Below are positions 1 to 7,652 of a stretch of 64,000 nt of DNA, piece after piece (position 1 is the first letter of the stretch; every line of letters starts with the position of its first letter). A program made the translations under genes and the position numbers. The notes below the pieces were generated by a model that made no database searches, was not told the origin of the DNA, and saw only the letters and a program-made list of their open reading frames with translations. The stretch is from Vibrio ostreicida. GTDB lineage: Bacteria; Pseudomonadota; Gammaproteobacteria; Enterobacterales; Vibrionaceae. The stretch lies in contig NZ_JABEYA020000005.1 in assembly GCF_013074385.2 (NCBI RefSeq), positions 62,001 to 126,000 on the forward strand, written 5' to 3'.

Positions 1-254
1 GTCACTTGAGTTGCTAATTCACGAGTCGGCACCAAAATTAACCCTTTCAATGGGGTCGTGCTCGCATGCATGTGTTCAAGCATGGGTAGGCTGTAAGCCA
101 AAGTTTTGCCACTGCCCGTGTTCGCCAATCCGAGTAAGTCTTTTTTGGCCAACATAACAGGGATGGCAAGCGATTGGATTTCTGTCGGGTTTTGAATGTC
201 ATTGGGCAGAGCGTTAATAAGTGCAGCGCTTAATGAAAGTGAAGAAAAGGGCAT
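1..254 (-). CDS. DEAD-box RNA helicase, N-terminal part (runs off window)
   Basis: The 84 visible residues, read from an ATG at 254 towards the window start, carry the start of a DEAD-box helicase core. There is a Q-motif-like stretch (PTEIQSLAIP, about residues 23-32), a Walker A motif ANTGSGKT (44-51) and motif Ia PTRELA (77-82). The family unwinds RNA duplexes with ATP in ribosome assembly or mRNA turnover. The DEAD and SAT motifs and any C-terminal tail lie outside the window, so the subfamily cannot be settled; an RhlE-like protein is my best guess because the N-terminus before the Q motif is so short. Confidence 0.85.
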   Translation of the reverse strand, partial: MPFSSLSLSAALINALPNDIQNPTEIQSLAIPVMLAKKDLLGLANTGSGKTLAYSLPMLEHMHASTTPLKGLILVPTRELATQV

Positions 255-630
255 GGATTTGGTACCTTAAGGCGTTGATTGATGAAGCATAGGGCCGGCT
301 GATGTCTGTTGGCTCTGCGTGATGCAGCACACAAAAGGACAGGCACCTTATCACCCCTTATCGAAGTTGCAAAGGCAATCTGGTGTGGGCATGACCGCAC
401 ACTGCATAAATTTTAGACATTAATCCACGTTATTTTTTATGACGAGGCGTCGTGAGGTGGCTTTTCGTAAAGTACACCCCATGTTATTTACGCTGGTGCT
501 GATGGTAAGCATCATAATCGCAATGGATAATTTGAATGAGCGCGTAAGCATGGACACATTGCCGAGACTCGCCAGAAATATTCTCAAACGAGTTCGATGT
601 GGGGCTCACTATGGAACCAATCTCAAAATA
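255..630. other. Intergenic region without a supported gene
   Basis: This is the gap between the divergent 5' end of the helicase gene and the terminator of the peptidase gene. A forward open frame from 439 crosses the terminator and the peptidase 3' end and looks like chance. At 335-346 lies AGGACAGGCACC, a member of the dispersed GGACAGRCAC motif found near the transposase remnants of this window. I see nothing else. Confidence 0.5.
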
Positions 631-656
631 AAAAGGACGATGAATATCGTCCTTTT
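631..656 (-). terminator. Intrinsic terminator of the M3 peptidase gene
   Basis: An 11-bp stem AAAAGGACGAT / ATCGTCCTTTT with a GAAT loop lies 37 bases past the peptidase stop. On the minus strand it is followed by a T-rich run, so it terminates transcripts from the peptidase gene. Confidence 0.8.
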
Positions 657-692
657 CGCGTTGATACGTTCAGTTAGCTTTTATTGCCTTAT

Positions 693-2540
693 TTATCGCC
701 CGTACTGTTCAACAATAAAATCTTCAAAATCGTCACACATTTGGTTGTTCGATACATTATTGTTTGCCAACTCGGTCGGACCATCAACAATCGATATCTT
801 TGCATTCAAATCCGCGACTTGAGTTCGTTGTCTAGAAGCCAGTTGTTTGATTTTCCTTTCTTCAATCGCCCATGCTTGCTCTGGTGATAAGTTACACTCG
901 TCGGCAAGATATTTAGCGTTGAAGCCTTCTCCTGTCAGATTTTCTATTGTCTCGTTGTGGTTGATACTATTGCCTTTATGCCAATAGTGTTTTGCCAACA
1001 AAGGGCCAATTTCTGGGTTATCGGTTAAATAACCAAACTTGTCGGTGAAATACGCTCGCGTTTGATACACCGCCATATGCGCCAATAGGTAGCCTTGGTA
1101 TGCGCAGGATGCTTCATCCGATAGTAAATGTGGGATCGCCATCAGCGGGCGAGGGCTGCAAGCCAAGCCAAGAATCGTCTTTTCATTGCTGCGAGCAAGT
1201 GCCGTGATTTTCTCAGGTGTCAGGTCCTCATCAGCCAGTTCGTAAAGTGCTCGCTCAAAGTACGGAACCACAAGAATACTGCGCTCTTGATAAGCTCGGA
1301 ATGGTTGCTTGTTGTCGATGATGGCTTTAATCAATTCGTCTGGCACTGATTGGCCTTCGGAATTACATGCGTACTGTTTTAGCCAATCGGCGTCATTCAA
1401 TAAGCTGTCGCAGAACATAGACTGGGTTTCAGCATAAGCCATCGAAGTTGGCGCAAACTCTTGTGAGAAACAGGGCGCGTTCATTTTTACATTAGCGAAA
1501 TGCGCGGCGTGACCCCCTTCGTGAAACAGCGTGTTGATTCCATCATAACCACTGCCTATCTGATCAGGCTTAGCGTTACTGGTGAAGTTCACTTGCGCAG
1601 CAACCCACGCGCCTTGATCGTAAAAAGCAGGGATCGGCCCATGGCAGAAGCCATTAGGGTACTTGCCCTTGCGATCAAGTAAATCCAATTTCAACGTCGC
1701 TTGAGAATACTCGATGTTCAGGCGACCAAAAGATTCTACCCAACGCCTTAATGATTTTGAGAAGGGAACATAAGGGTCCAAGTCATTCATAACGTCACCA
1801 GCAAAAGAGTAGGTAAAGTTATGGGCTTCGAGCGCGCTTTGGCCTTTCTGCTTTGCTAAGTTCACCAAGCTTTTTTGATGGCTATCACGGGTACGAGCTT
1901 CGAAGTCATCCAGAATTGTAAACAGTTGCTCTGTGGTCATCTGTTCGGTTTTAACGACGGAATAATCAAAAAAGGTTTTGAAGCCAAGTGATTGCGCAAA
2001 TTGGTTACGCTTTTTGATTAACTCGATGAAGCCATTGATTAGCAACCACTGTTCTAAATCGAGCAGTGTTTGGTGTGCAGAAAGCCTGACCTTTTCATTA
2101 CCGTTACTCCTAATTGTTGAGCCTAGAACGGGTAACGAGCCCTCGGTATCTTCACCTGTTTCATTGACGTAAGTCATGACGTGATTTTGTTTTTTTTCGA
2201 ACAGTTCTGCTTCGAATTTGATGAGCTCGGCCTTCAGTTTCTGAGATTGTTGAGATTCGATTGCGTGAGATTTAAAGGTCGCAAGCCAGCCCTTCAGCCC
2301 CGTTAACGTGTTCTCCTTTTCTTGAAGGTTTTGAATCTCATCAATGGCAGAAATGTGCTTTTCTATAGCGGTAATTTGTTCGGCAGCACTGAGAAATTCT
2401 GTCCATTGCGTTTGGGCTAATGTTGATCCATCATGGTCGTCACTTATTCCCATGTAAGTTGCCCAAAAGAAGTCTTCTTTTGTTTTATGCGTGGCAAGAT
2501 ACTGTTGATTTAATTGGTTGAGGTAGTTCGTTGCAGTCAT
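693..2540 (-). CDS. M3 family zinc oligopeptidase
   Basis: The 615-residue product has the zinc protease motif HEGGH at about residue 340 (context TLFHEGGHAAHF) and the downstream glutamate in AYAETQSMF, the arrangement of M3 (thimet/oligoendopeptidase F-like) enzymes. There is no signal peptide, so it is a cytoplasmic enzyme that cuts short peptides. The N-terminal half is helical and charged, as expected for the lid that restricts substrate size. The length fits the family. The gene is monocistronic, between its own terminator and a repeat-rich gap. The start ATG at 2540 is preceded by AAGGAACG. The exact subfamily (OpdA, PepF or other) cannot be decided by eye. Confidence 0.85.
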   Translation of the reverse strand: MTATNYLNQLNQQYLATHKTKEDFFWATYMGISDDHDGSTLAQTQWTEFLSAAEQITAIEKHISAIDEIQNLQEKENTLTGLKGWLATFKSHAIESQQSQKLKAELIKFEAELFEKKQNHVMTYVNETGEDTEGSLPVLGSTIRSNGNEKVRLSAHQTLLDLEQWLLINGFIELIKKRNQFAQSLGFKTFFDYSVVKTEQMTTEQLFTILDDFEARTRDSHQKSLVNLAKQKGQSALEAHNFTYSFAGDVMNDLDPYVPFSKSLRRWVESFGRLNIEYSQATLKLDLLDRKGKYPNGFCHGPIPAFYDQGAWVAAQVNFTSNAKPDQIGSGYDGINTLFHEGGHAAHFANVKMNAPCFSQEFAPTSMAYAETQSMFCDSLLNDADWLKQYACNSEGQSVPDELIKAIIDNKQPFRAYQERSILVVPYFERALYELADEDLTPEKITALARSNEKTILGLACSPRPLMAIPHLLSDEASCAYQGYLLAHMAVYQTRAYFTDKFGYLTDNPEIGPLLAKHYWHKGNSINHNETIENLTGEGFNAKYLADECNLSPEQAWAIEERKIKQLASRQRTQVADLNAKISIVDGPTELANNNVSNNQMCDDFEDFIVEQYGR

Positions 2541-2720
2541 GACGTTCCTTGAAAATAACCGTTTAATTTCAATATTATGACATATTTACAAAATGTATTT
2601 TGTGACATTTATTATAAAGGAATGTAAATCACAACCTCTCGGTTACATTGATGCGTATGAGTGATGATAAAAGTAAACAGGGACTTTAATATTAATATTG
2701 TATTCCTAATATTTAATATT

Positions 2721-2760
2721 GGGACAGGCACTTTGATAGTCCCTTTAATATTCCTGTCCC
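2721..2760. repeat. Palindromic repeat with GGGACAGG arms
   Basis: GGGACAGG at 2721-2728 and its complement CCTGTCCC at 2753-2760 flank an AT-rich core with repeated TTTAATATT. The left arm runs into GGGACAGGCAC, matching the dispersed motif near the RAYT remnants at 37-38 kb. It may fold after the purA transcript. It looks like a REP-type element, but no transposase is next to it. Confidence 0.5.
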
Positions 2761-2773
2761 TGTTATCCGAATC

Positions 2774-4033
2774 TTAGCTTCTTATGATCATTTGCTCGCG
2801 TTTTGGACCGACCGACACCATAGCGATTGGAACGCCCATGAGCTCTTCGATGCGGGTGACGTAGTCTTGCGCGGCCTTGGGTAGGCTATCAAATGTGCGA
2901 CAGTCAGTGATATCTTCAACCCAACCTGTCATCGATTCATAGACAGGTTTCAGCTCTGTCGTTTGTGGCCAAATTGGGTTTTCACTGTGATCGCCTGTGT
3001 AAGCGGTACAAATCTTAAGTTCCGTTAAACCAGACAAGCAATCAATCTTAGTCAGCGCAACTTCCGTGGCGGCTTGCAGTTCGACTCCGTTACGAGTCGC
3101 TACGGCATCAAAGTAACCCATATCACGCGGCCGTCCAGTGGTTGCTCCGTATTCATTCGCGTTTTCTCGGAAGCCATCTTGCTCTTCCATTGCTGTAACC
3201 AGTGTACCAGTGCCAACAGAGGAACTGAACGCTTTGGCGACCGCAATAATACGTTCAGGTCGCAGTGCAGGTAAACCACTACCGATGCCGGCATACGCCG
3301 CGGTTACATTAGAAGATGTAGTCCAAGGGTATTCTCCGTAGACAAGGTCGCGGCCAGCGCCTAATTGAGCTTCAAAAAGTAGTTGAGCATCTTGTGCTTG
3401 CAGTGATTTTAGTGGCTCAGTGACATTGCAAATAAACGGACGCCAAGATTGGGTGACCTCAAGCAACCACCGAGTCATGTCAGAAGCACTTTGCGAAAAA
3501 TCACACTGAGGGTACAGAGCTTTCAGTTGAGGCATTTTCCAATCAAGCAAAAACTGAATGCGTTGTTCTAAGATTTCTGGCTGCTTTAGCCAACCAACAA
3601 GAATGCCTTTTTTCATCACACGATCTCCGTACGCTGGGGAAATACCTTGTCGTGTTGACCCGTAAGCGGCAGCGCCAAGGCGCTCTTCTTCTAACGTATC
3701 TTCAAGTGCGTGCAAGGGTAGACACAATGTAGCGCGGTCTGAAATCGCCAATTTAACTTGGATATCGGCGGCTTGGATTTGCGCTATTTCTTCACTTAAC
3801 GCCGCTGGGCTGATCACCATGCCGGGGCCAAGAACCGCGACACAATCGGGATTAAAAACCCCGCTCGGTAGTTGATGCAGTTTAAAGGTACCGAAGTCAT
3901 TAACAACCGTGTGACCGGCATTGTTTCCGCCTTGGAAGCGAATGCTAGCAGCAGCGTCGCTTGCTAAAAAATCGACGATACGGCCTTTGCCTTCATCACC
4001 CCAGTTTGCGCCCACAACAATAATAGATGGCAT
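2774..4033 (-). CDS. purA: Adenylosuccinate synthetase (PurA) family, probable paralogue
   Basis: The enzyme makes adenylosuccinate from IMP, aspartate and GTP in AMP synthesis. From the ATG at 4033 (preceded by AGGAG) the protein has 419 residues. It carries GDEGKG at 12-17 and GGNNAGHT at 35-42, placing Asp13 and His41 exactly where the E. coli catalytic residues are. An open frame reaches 16 codons further upstream but lacks a ribosome site. Several core motifs differ from housekeeping PurA: GANWGDEGKGR instead of GTQWGDEGKGK, and STRQGISPAYGDR instead of the usual TGRGIGPAYEDK. It stands alone opposite a LysR gene, not in the usual purA context. I infer a second, diverged copy with a regulated role; this would be tested by finding another purA in the genome. 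Confidence 0.8.
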   Translation of the reverse strand: MPSIIVVGANWGDEGKGRIVDFLASDAAASIRFQGGNNAGHTVVNDFGTFKLHQLPSGVFNPDCVAVLGPGMVISPAALSEEIAQIQAADIQVKLAISDRATLCLPLHALEDTLEEERLGAAAYGSTRQGISPAYGDRVMKKGILVGWLKQPEILEQRIQFLLDWKMPQLKALYPQCDFSQSASDMTRWLLEVTQSWRPFICNVTEPLKSLQAQDAQLLFEAQLGAGRDLVYGEYPWTTSSNVTAAYAGIGSGLPALRPERIIAVAKAFSSSVGTGTLVTAMEEQDGFRENANEYGATTGRPRDMGYFDAVATRNGVELQAATEVALTKIDCLSGLTELKICTAYTGDHSENPIWPQTTELKPVYESMTGWVEDITDCRTFDSLPKAAQDYVTRIEELMGVPIAMVSVGPKREQMIIRS

Positions 4034-4150
4034 AACGTTTCTCCTGACTGATTGAGAGATAATGTTAGTTTCGTCAAACAAATAAGAGAAATTAATTATT
4101 TTTATTACCTTGATAAGAATTTCATATAAAATATGGGACAGAGGAGAGGT

Positions 4151-5077
4151 ATGATGCTTGATATCAATTTGTTGAAAACATTTGTCACGTTAGCGGAATA
4201 CCAGCATTTCGGTAGGGCGGCTAATGCACTTCATATGACTCAACCCAACGTGAGTCTGCATTTGAAGCAGCTAGAGAAAATTACACGTATAAAGTTGATA
4301 GAGAGAAGTCCTTTTCAACTGACGCAGGCGGGTGAAAGGCTATTAGAAACGAGTCAAAAAACGTTATTGGAATTACAAATATGCCAAGCCGATCTTAATG
4401 CCATTAATGACCTAAAAGTTGGGACGTTAACGATTGCAGTGAGTGACATCATTTCTCGGATATTATTGATCCGTCCTTTCCTGAAATTTAAAGATCAATA
4501 CCCAGGTATTGATCTTACTCTGTTGAACACGACGTCATCTCAGGCATCAGAGCTAGTCAAGACAGCCCAAGCGGACCTTGGCTTTGTCATCGCGAAAGAA
4601 CAATCTCATGAGTCACTGCATTTTACTCAGTTGCACTCGCTTTCATGGTGTGCGCTTGGTCACGGGTTTGAAACTCAAGCGACCAATGATTGTAGAGGAA
4701 ATGATACCAAGGAAGCAGAAGAAGGGACTGACCTTACGTTGATTTTACTTGGCCATGATACAAGGACGCGAGACTTTATTGAGGAAGGTTTACCAAGCCT
4801 TAATCTGCCTCATTACAGAGTGATGGAAGTCGGCAGCGTAGACGCGCAAATTGATTGGGCGGAAGCGGGCTTTGGAGTGGCGATCATTCCAGAATTTGCT
4901 ATCTCGACAAAGCACCATCTGAATTCCAAAGTGACGCCTCTAGCGGATTTTTGTTGTACTAGTCTTGGCTATATTGTGAGGCAAAACCAAGTCTTGTCTA
5001 AAGCGACCAAGCAATTATTGGGTTGGGTGAATGATGAAATGACATTATTGCAGCAACGAGATCACGCAAAGGGATAA
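4151..5077 (+). CDS. LysR-family transcriptional regulator
   Basis: An N-terminal winged helix-turn-helix (LKTFVTLAEYQHFGRAANAL, first ~60 residues) is followed by a LysR effector-binding domain. The product has about 308 residues, normal for the family. I chose ATG 4151 because GAGGAG sits just before it; 4154 is equally possible. It is transcribed away from the purA-like gene, and the 117-base gap must hold both promoters, so it probably controls that gene. The ligand is unknown. Confidence 0.85.
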   Translation: MMLDINLLKTFVTLAEYQHFGRAANALHMTQPNVSLHLKQLEKITRIKLIERSPFQLTQAGERLLETSQKTLLELQICQADLNAINDLKVGTLTIAVSDIISRILLIRPFLKFKDQYPGIDLTLLNTTSSQASELVKTAQADLGFVIAKEQSHESLHFTQLHSLSWCALGHGFETQATNDCRGNDTKEAEEGTDLTLILLGHDTRTRDFIEEGLPSLNLPHYRVMEVGSVDAQIDWAEAGFGVAIIPEFAISTKHHLNSKVTPLADFCCTSLGYIVRQNQVLSKATKQLLGWVNDEMTLLQQRDHAKG

Positions 5078-5274
5078 ATAATTTTTCAGTGAAAGCCATA
5101 ATAAACCTTAATTAGGCGGTATTTTCCGGTTATTAAACTGACTGAGTTCACGAATTTTTAAAAAATTACAGTTAGTTAATGGCATGTATTCACGCTAGGC
5201 CAATATTCGGATACTCTCTTTTTCTGGCCCAACGAAAGTGCTCAGCCCTTTCTCAACATAATAAGGAGGAATCT

Positions 5275-5355
5275 ATGTCTTTGTGGTGTTCAATTAACCC
5301 ACGCTTGTTTGGTATCGAAATCCGCTCAAGAGTTTTTAATATCGCGCTGCGGTAA
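5275..5355 (+). CDS. Leader peptide of the ABC-F gene (26 aa)
   Basis: A 26-codon frame starts 5 bases after a near-perfect Shine-Dalgarno sequence (AAGGAGGA). It encodes MSLWCSINPR followed by LFGIEIRSRVFNIALR. Its last third overlaps the left arm of a hairpin (5321-5330), as in ribosome-controlled attenuators. It contains R-S-R, which fits the R/K-x-R/K pattern known from macrolide-arrested leader peptides (inference). The ABC-F reading frame begins 126 bases after its stop. Too short to recognise by homology. Confidence 0.65.
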   Translation: MSLWCSINPRLFGIEIRSRVFNIALR

Positions 5356-5481
5356 TCTCGACTTGAGCGGACATTCTTGATCCGGTGCTACGCACCAAAA
5401 CAAAACCACATCTCAAGTTCGAAGAATTATTGTCAGCTATGACAACGGTGCCTTGCACCTATAATTCTTGAGAAGAACATA
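5321..5481 (+). promoter_or_regulatory. Attenuator-like leader RNA of the ABC-F gene
   Basis: Mutually exclusive hairpins can be drawn: TCCGCTCAAG (5321-5330) with CTTGAGCGGA (5362-5371); GGTGC/GCACC at 5384-5396 and again at 5447-5459, which can also cross-pair; TTGTCA/TGACAA (5430-5445); and AAGAATTAT (5422-5430) with ATAATTCTT (5461-5469). TCTCAAG (5411-5417) can also pair with CTTGAGA (5467-5473), hiding the GAGAAG that serves as ribosome site for the start at 5482. Stalling on the leader peptide would break the first hairpin and reorganise the rest. The pairing is visible; the regulation is inferred. Confidence 0.6.
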
Positions 5482-7214
5482 ATGACAACGTATTTAACCG
5501 CCCAATCTATTAGCCTATCTTATACGGGTAGCGAACTCTTTGATTGCCTTAATTTTTCTATTCATCGTGGAGATAAAATCGGTCTTATTGGTTACAACGG
5601 ATGCGGCAAAAGCTCGTTACTGAAATTGCTCGATGGTCAGATAGAAGCTAACCAAGGACAAGTGGCAAGCGCCAAGCACTGCTTAGTCCGTTATGTTGAG
5701 CAACATATCCCGCCATCTTTGGCAGGATTGAGCGTCCTTGACGCGTTGGCTCAATCATTGGGGGAGCATCATCAATGGCAGGCGCAATCGCTGCTCGACG
5801 AATTGGGTTTTGTTAGCCATGACTGGAACATGCCGTCGAGCATTGCAGTGGCGGACAACAGATGAAATTACTTCTGGCTAGAGCAATCATTTATCAACCT
5901 GATCTGCTGTTGCTTGATGAACCGAGTAACCATCTTGACTTGCCATCGCTCCTTTGGCTGGAACGTTTTTTATCCAACTGGAGCGGCTCGTTTGTGTTGG
6001 TTTCTCATGATGAAACCTTGCTTGATTCCGCCACCAACACAACGTGGATCTTACGCGATCAATCTTTACATCACTATGCGTTGCCTTGCTCTCAGGCAAG
6101 GAAAGCGCTGGCCGAAAAAGATGAGCAAGATAAACAGCGTTGCAGTAGCGAGCAAAAGGAAATTATTCGAATTGAAAAAAGCGCTAAGCGATTGGCTCAG
6201 TGGGGTAAAGTCTATGATAACGAAGGCTTCGCCCGTAAAGCCAAATCTATGATGGTGAGAAAAGATCGATTGATTGAACAGCAAACCAGTGTAAGCGGAG
6301 GTACGCCATGGTCCCTGCAGTTAACTGGCGAAGCATTGCCCGCTAATCGCCTTTTAGAGATAGCCTCAATGAACATTGCGCCACGCGAGCATGAGTCGAG
6401 CCTGTTTGAGATGGGCGAAATGCGTATTAAAAGCGGTGATAAAATTGCGGTGATTGGCAGCAATGGGTGTGGAAAATCTACCTTGCTTAACCGTATTCAT
6501 CAAGCGTATTTATCGCAAGAAACTGAATTACATCCGGCGATGACGTTTCACCCGCGGGTTAAGATCGGTTACTACGATCAGTCTCTTGCTCAACTCAACG
6601 ATGGCGATACCCTGAGTGACGCACTACTGAGGTTTTCAGCTCTGAGCAGTGAGGAATGCAAACGTGCGTTGATCAGTGCTGGGTTTGAATACGCAAGACA
6701 CAGCCAAACCGTGGCTTCATTGAGTGGCGGCGAGCGTGCGCGTCTCCTTTTCATTGGCCTTTCTTTAGCGCGTTATCACCTCCTGTTTCTTGATGAGCCG
6801 ACAAACCATCTGGATATGGAGGGCAAGCAGGCGTTAATTGAAGCGCTCAATCATTTTGTTGGTGCAGTCGTATTAGTTAGCCATGATCGCCGTTTAATTG
6901 AACAGAGCTGTCATCGATTCTGGTTAATTAATGAAGGTCAGTTGACAGAATTGTTGTCAGTGGAGGAAACCTATCAACGTTTCAGTTCCGATCCACAAGT
7001 GTGTTTTCAGGCAAACCAAAACTCGACTCGTGCTGTTGGGAATACGGTGGCTTTTAGACCTGTCGATGATGAGGAGTGTTTGGAGCGTTTGATTGAGTTA
7101 GAAACCTTACTTGAGGAGGACAAAAAACGTAAACTTAAACACCAAAAGTTGAATCTGCAAGCGGTCTGGAAGGAGGAAATCGACCAGATAACTCAGCAGC
7201 TATTCTGCCTCTAG
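5482..7214 (+). pseudogene. ABC-F ATPase (ribosome protection type), frameshifted
   Basis: Two overlapping frames together make one ABC-F protein with two ATPase domains. The first (5482-5865) has Walker A GYNGCGKSS and ends just before the signature motif. The second (from 5862) starts right after SGGQQ and holds LLLLDEPSNHLDLPS, then the second domain with GSNGCGKST, LSGGERARL and LFLDEPTNHLD. Reading across, SS-I-SGGQQMKLL is restored if the two bases GC in ATT-GC-AGT (about 5848-5851) are removed, so this looks like a 2-base insertion. The stop and the next ATG overlap (ATGA), so coupled translation of two pieces is conceivable but would lose the first signature motif. ABC-F proteins act on ribosomes, often giving resistance to macrolides, lincosamides or pleuromutilins; the structured leader fits that. 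An assembly error is the alternative. Confidence 0.75.
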
Positions 7215-7652
7215 CTCACCCTTAGCCGACCAACAAGTTAGAGTCGATCTTTGGCTTGTTGGACACGTTCCAATGACGTTCAGTGATGCTGGTTTAAGAC
7301 CGCGAGTCTAGATCACGTTACTGAACTTCGCCAACCGGACACATATTCACCTCAATCGTAAGCTCACTCATGTGTGTGAATGATGTGATGATTTTCCTTT
7401 TCTTGCTGTTATTAACCACCATTTTGACAACTTTGCCGGAATTTGTAGAGTATTAATTCTAAATGAGCGCGGTGCTCAGAGGCGATAAATCATGAAATTA
7501 CCTGATTTCGGGCGGTGTATTCCATAGGCATAAATAAGCACTTTGTGACTGTTTTTTTACCTTCTAAATTAAGTCTGCCTGCAAACGGACAATGGCCTTG
7601 TGTCATTGAAGGCAGGCAGGGCATTTTGAATTTTGGACGTAAGGATAAGGTC
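7215..7652. other. Intergenic region before the chitinase gene
   Basis: An 8-bp stem CCAACAAG (7230-7237) / CTTGTTGG (7255-7262) follows the ABC-F stop but has no T-run, so it is at best a weak terminator. The rest should hold the chitinase promoter. The open frame extends upstream of 7653 to 7515, but those codons do not look like a signal peptide. I see no clear operator. Confidence 0.4.

Noticed and set aside
439..822. Forward ORF of 127 codons
   Set aside because: It runs through the peptidase terminator and antisense into its 3' end; composition is not protein-like.
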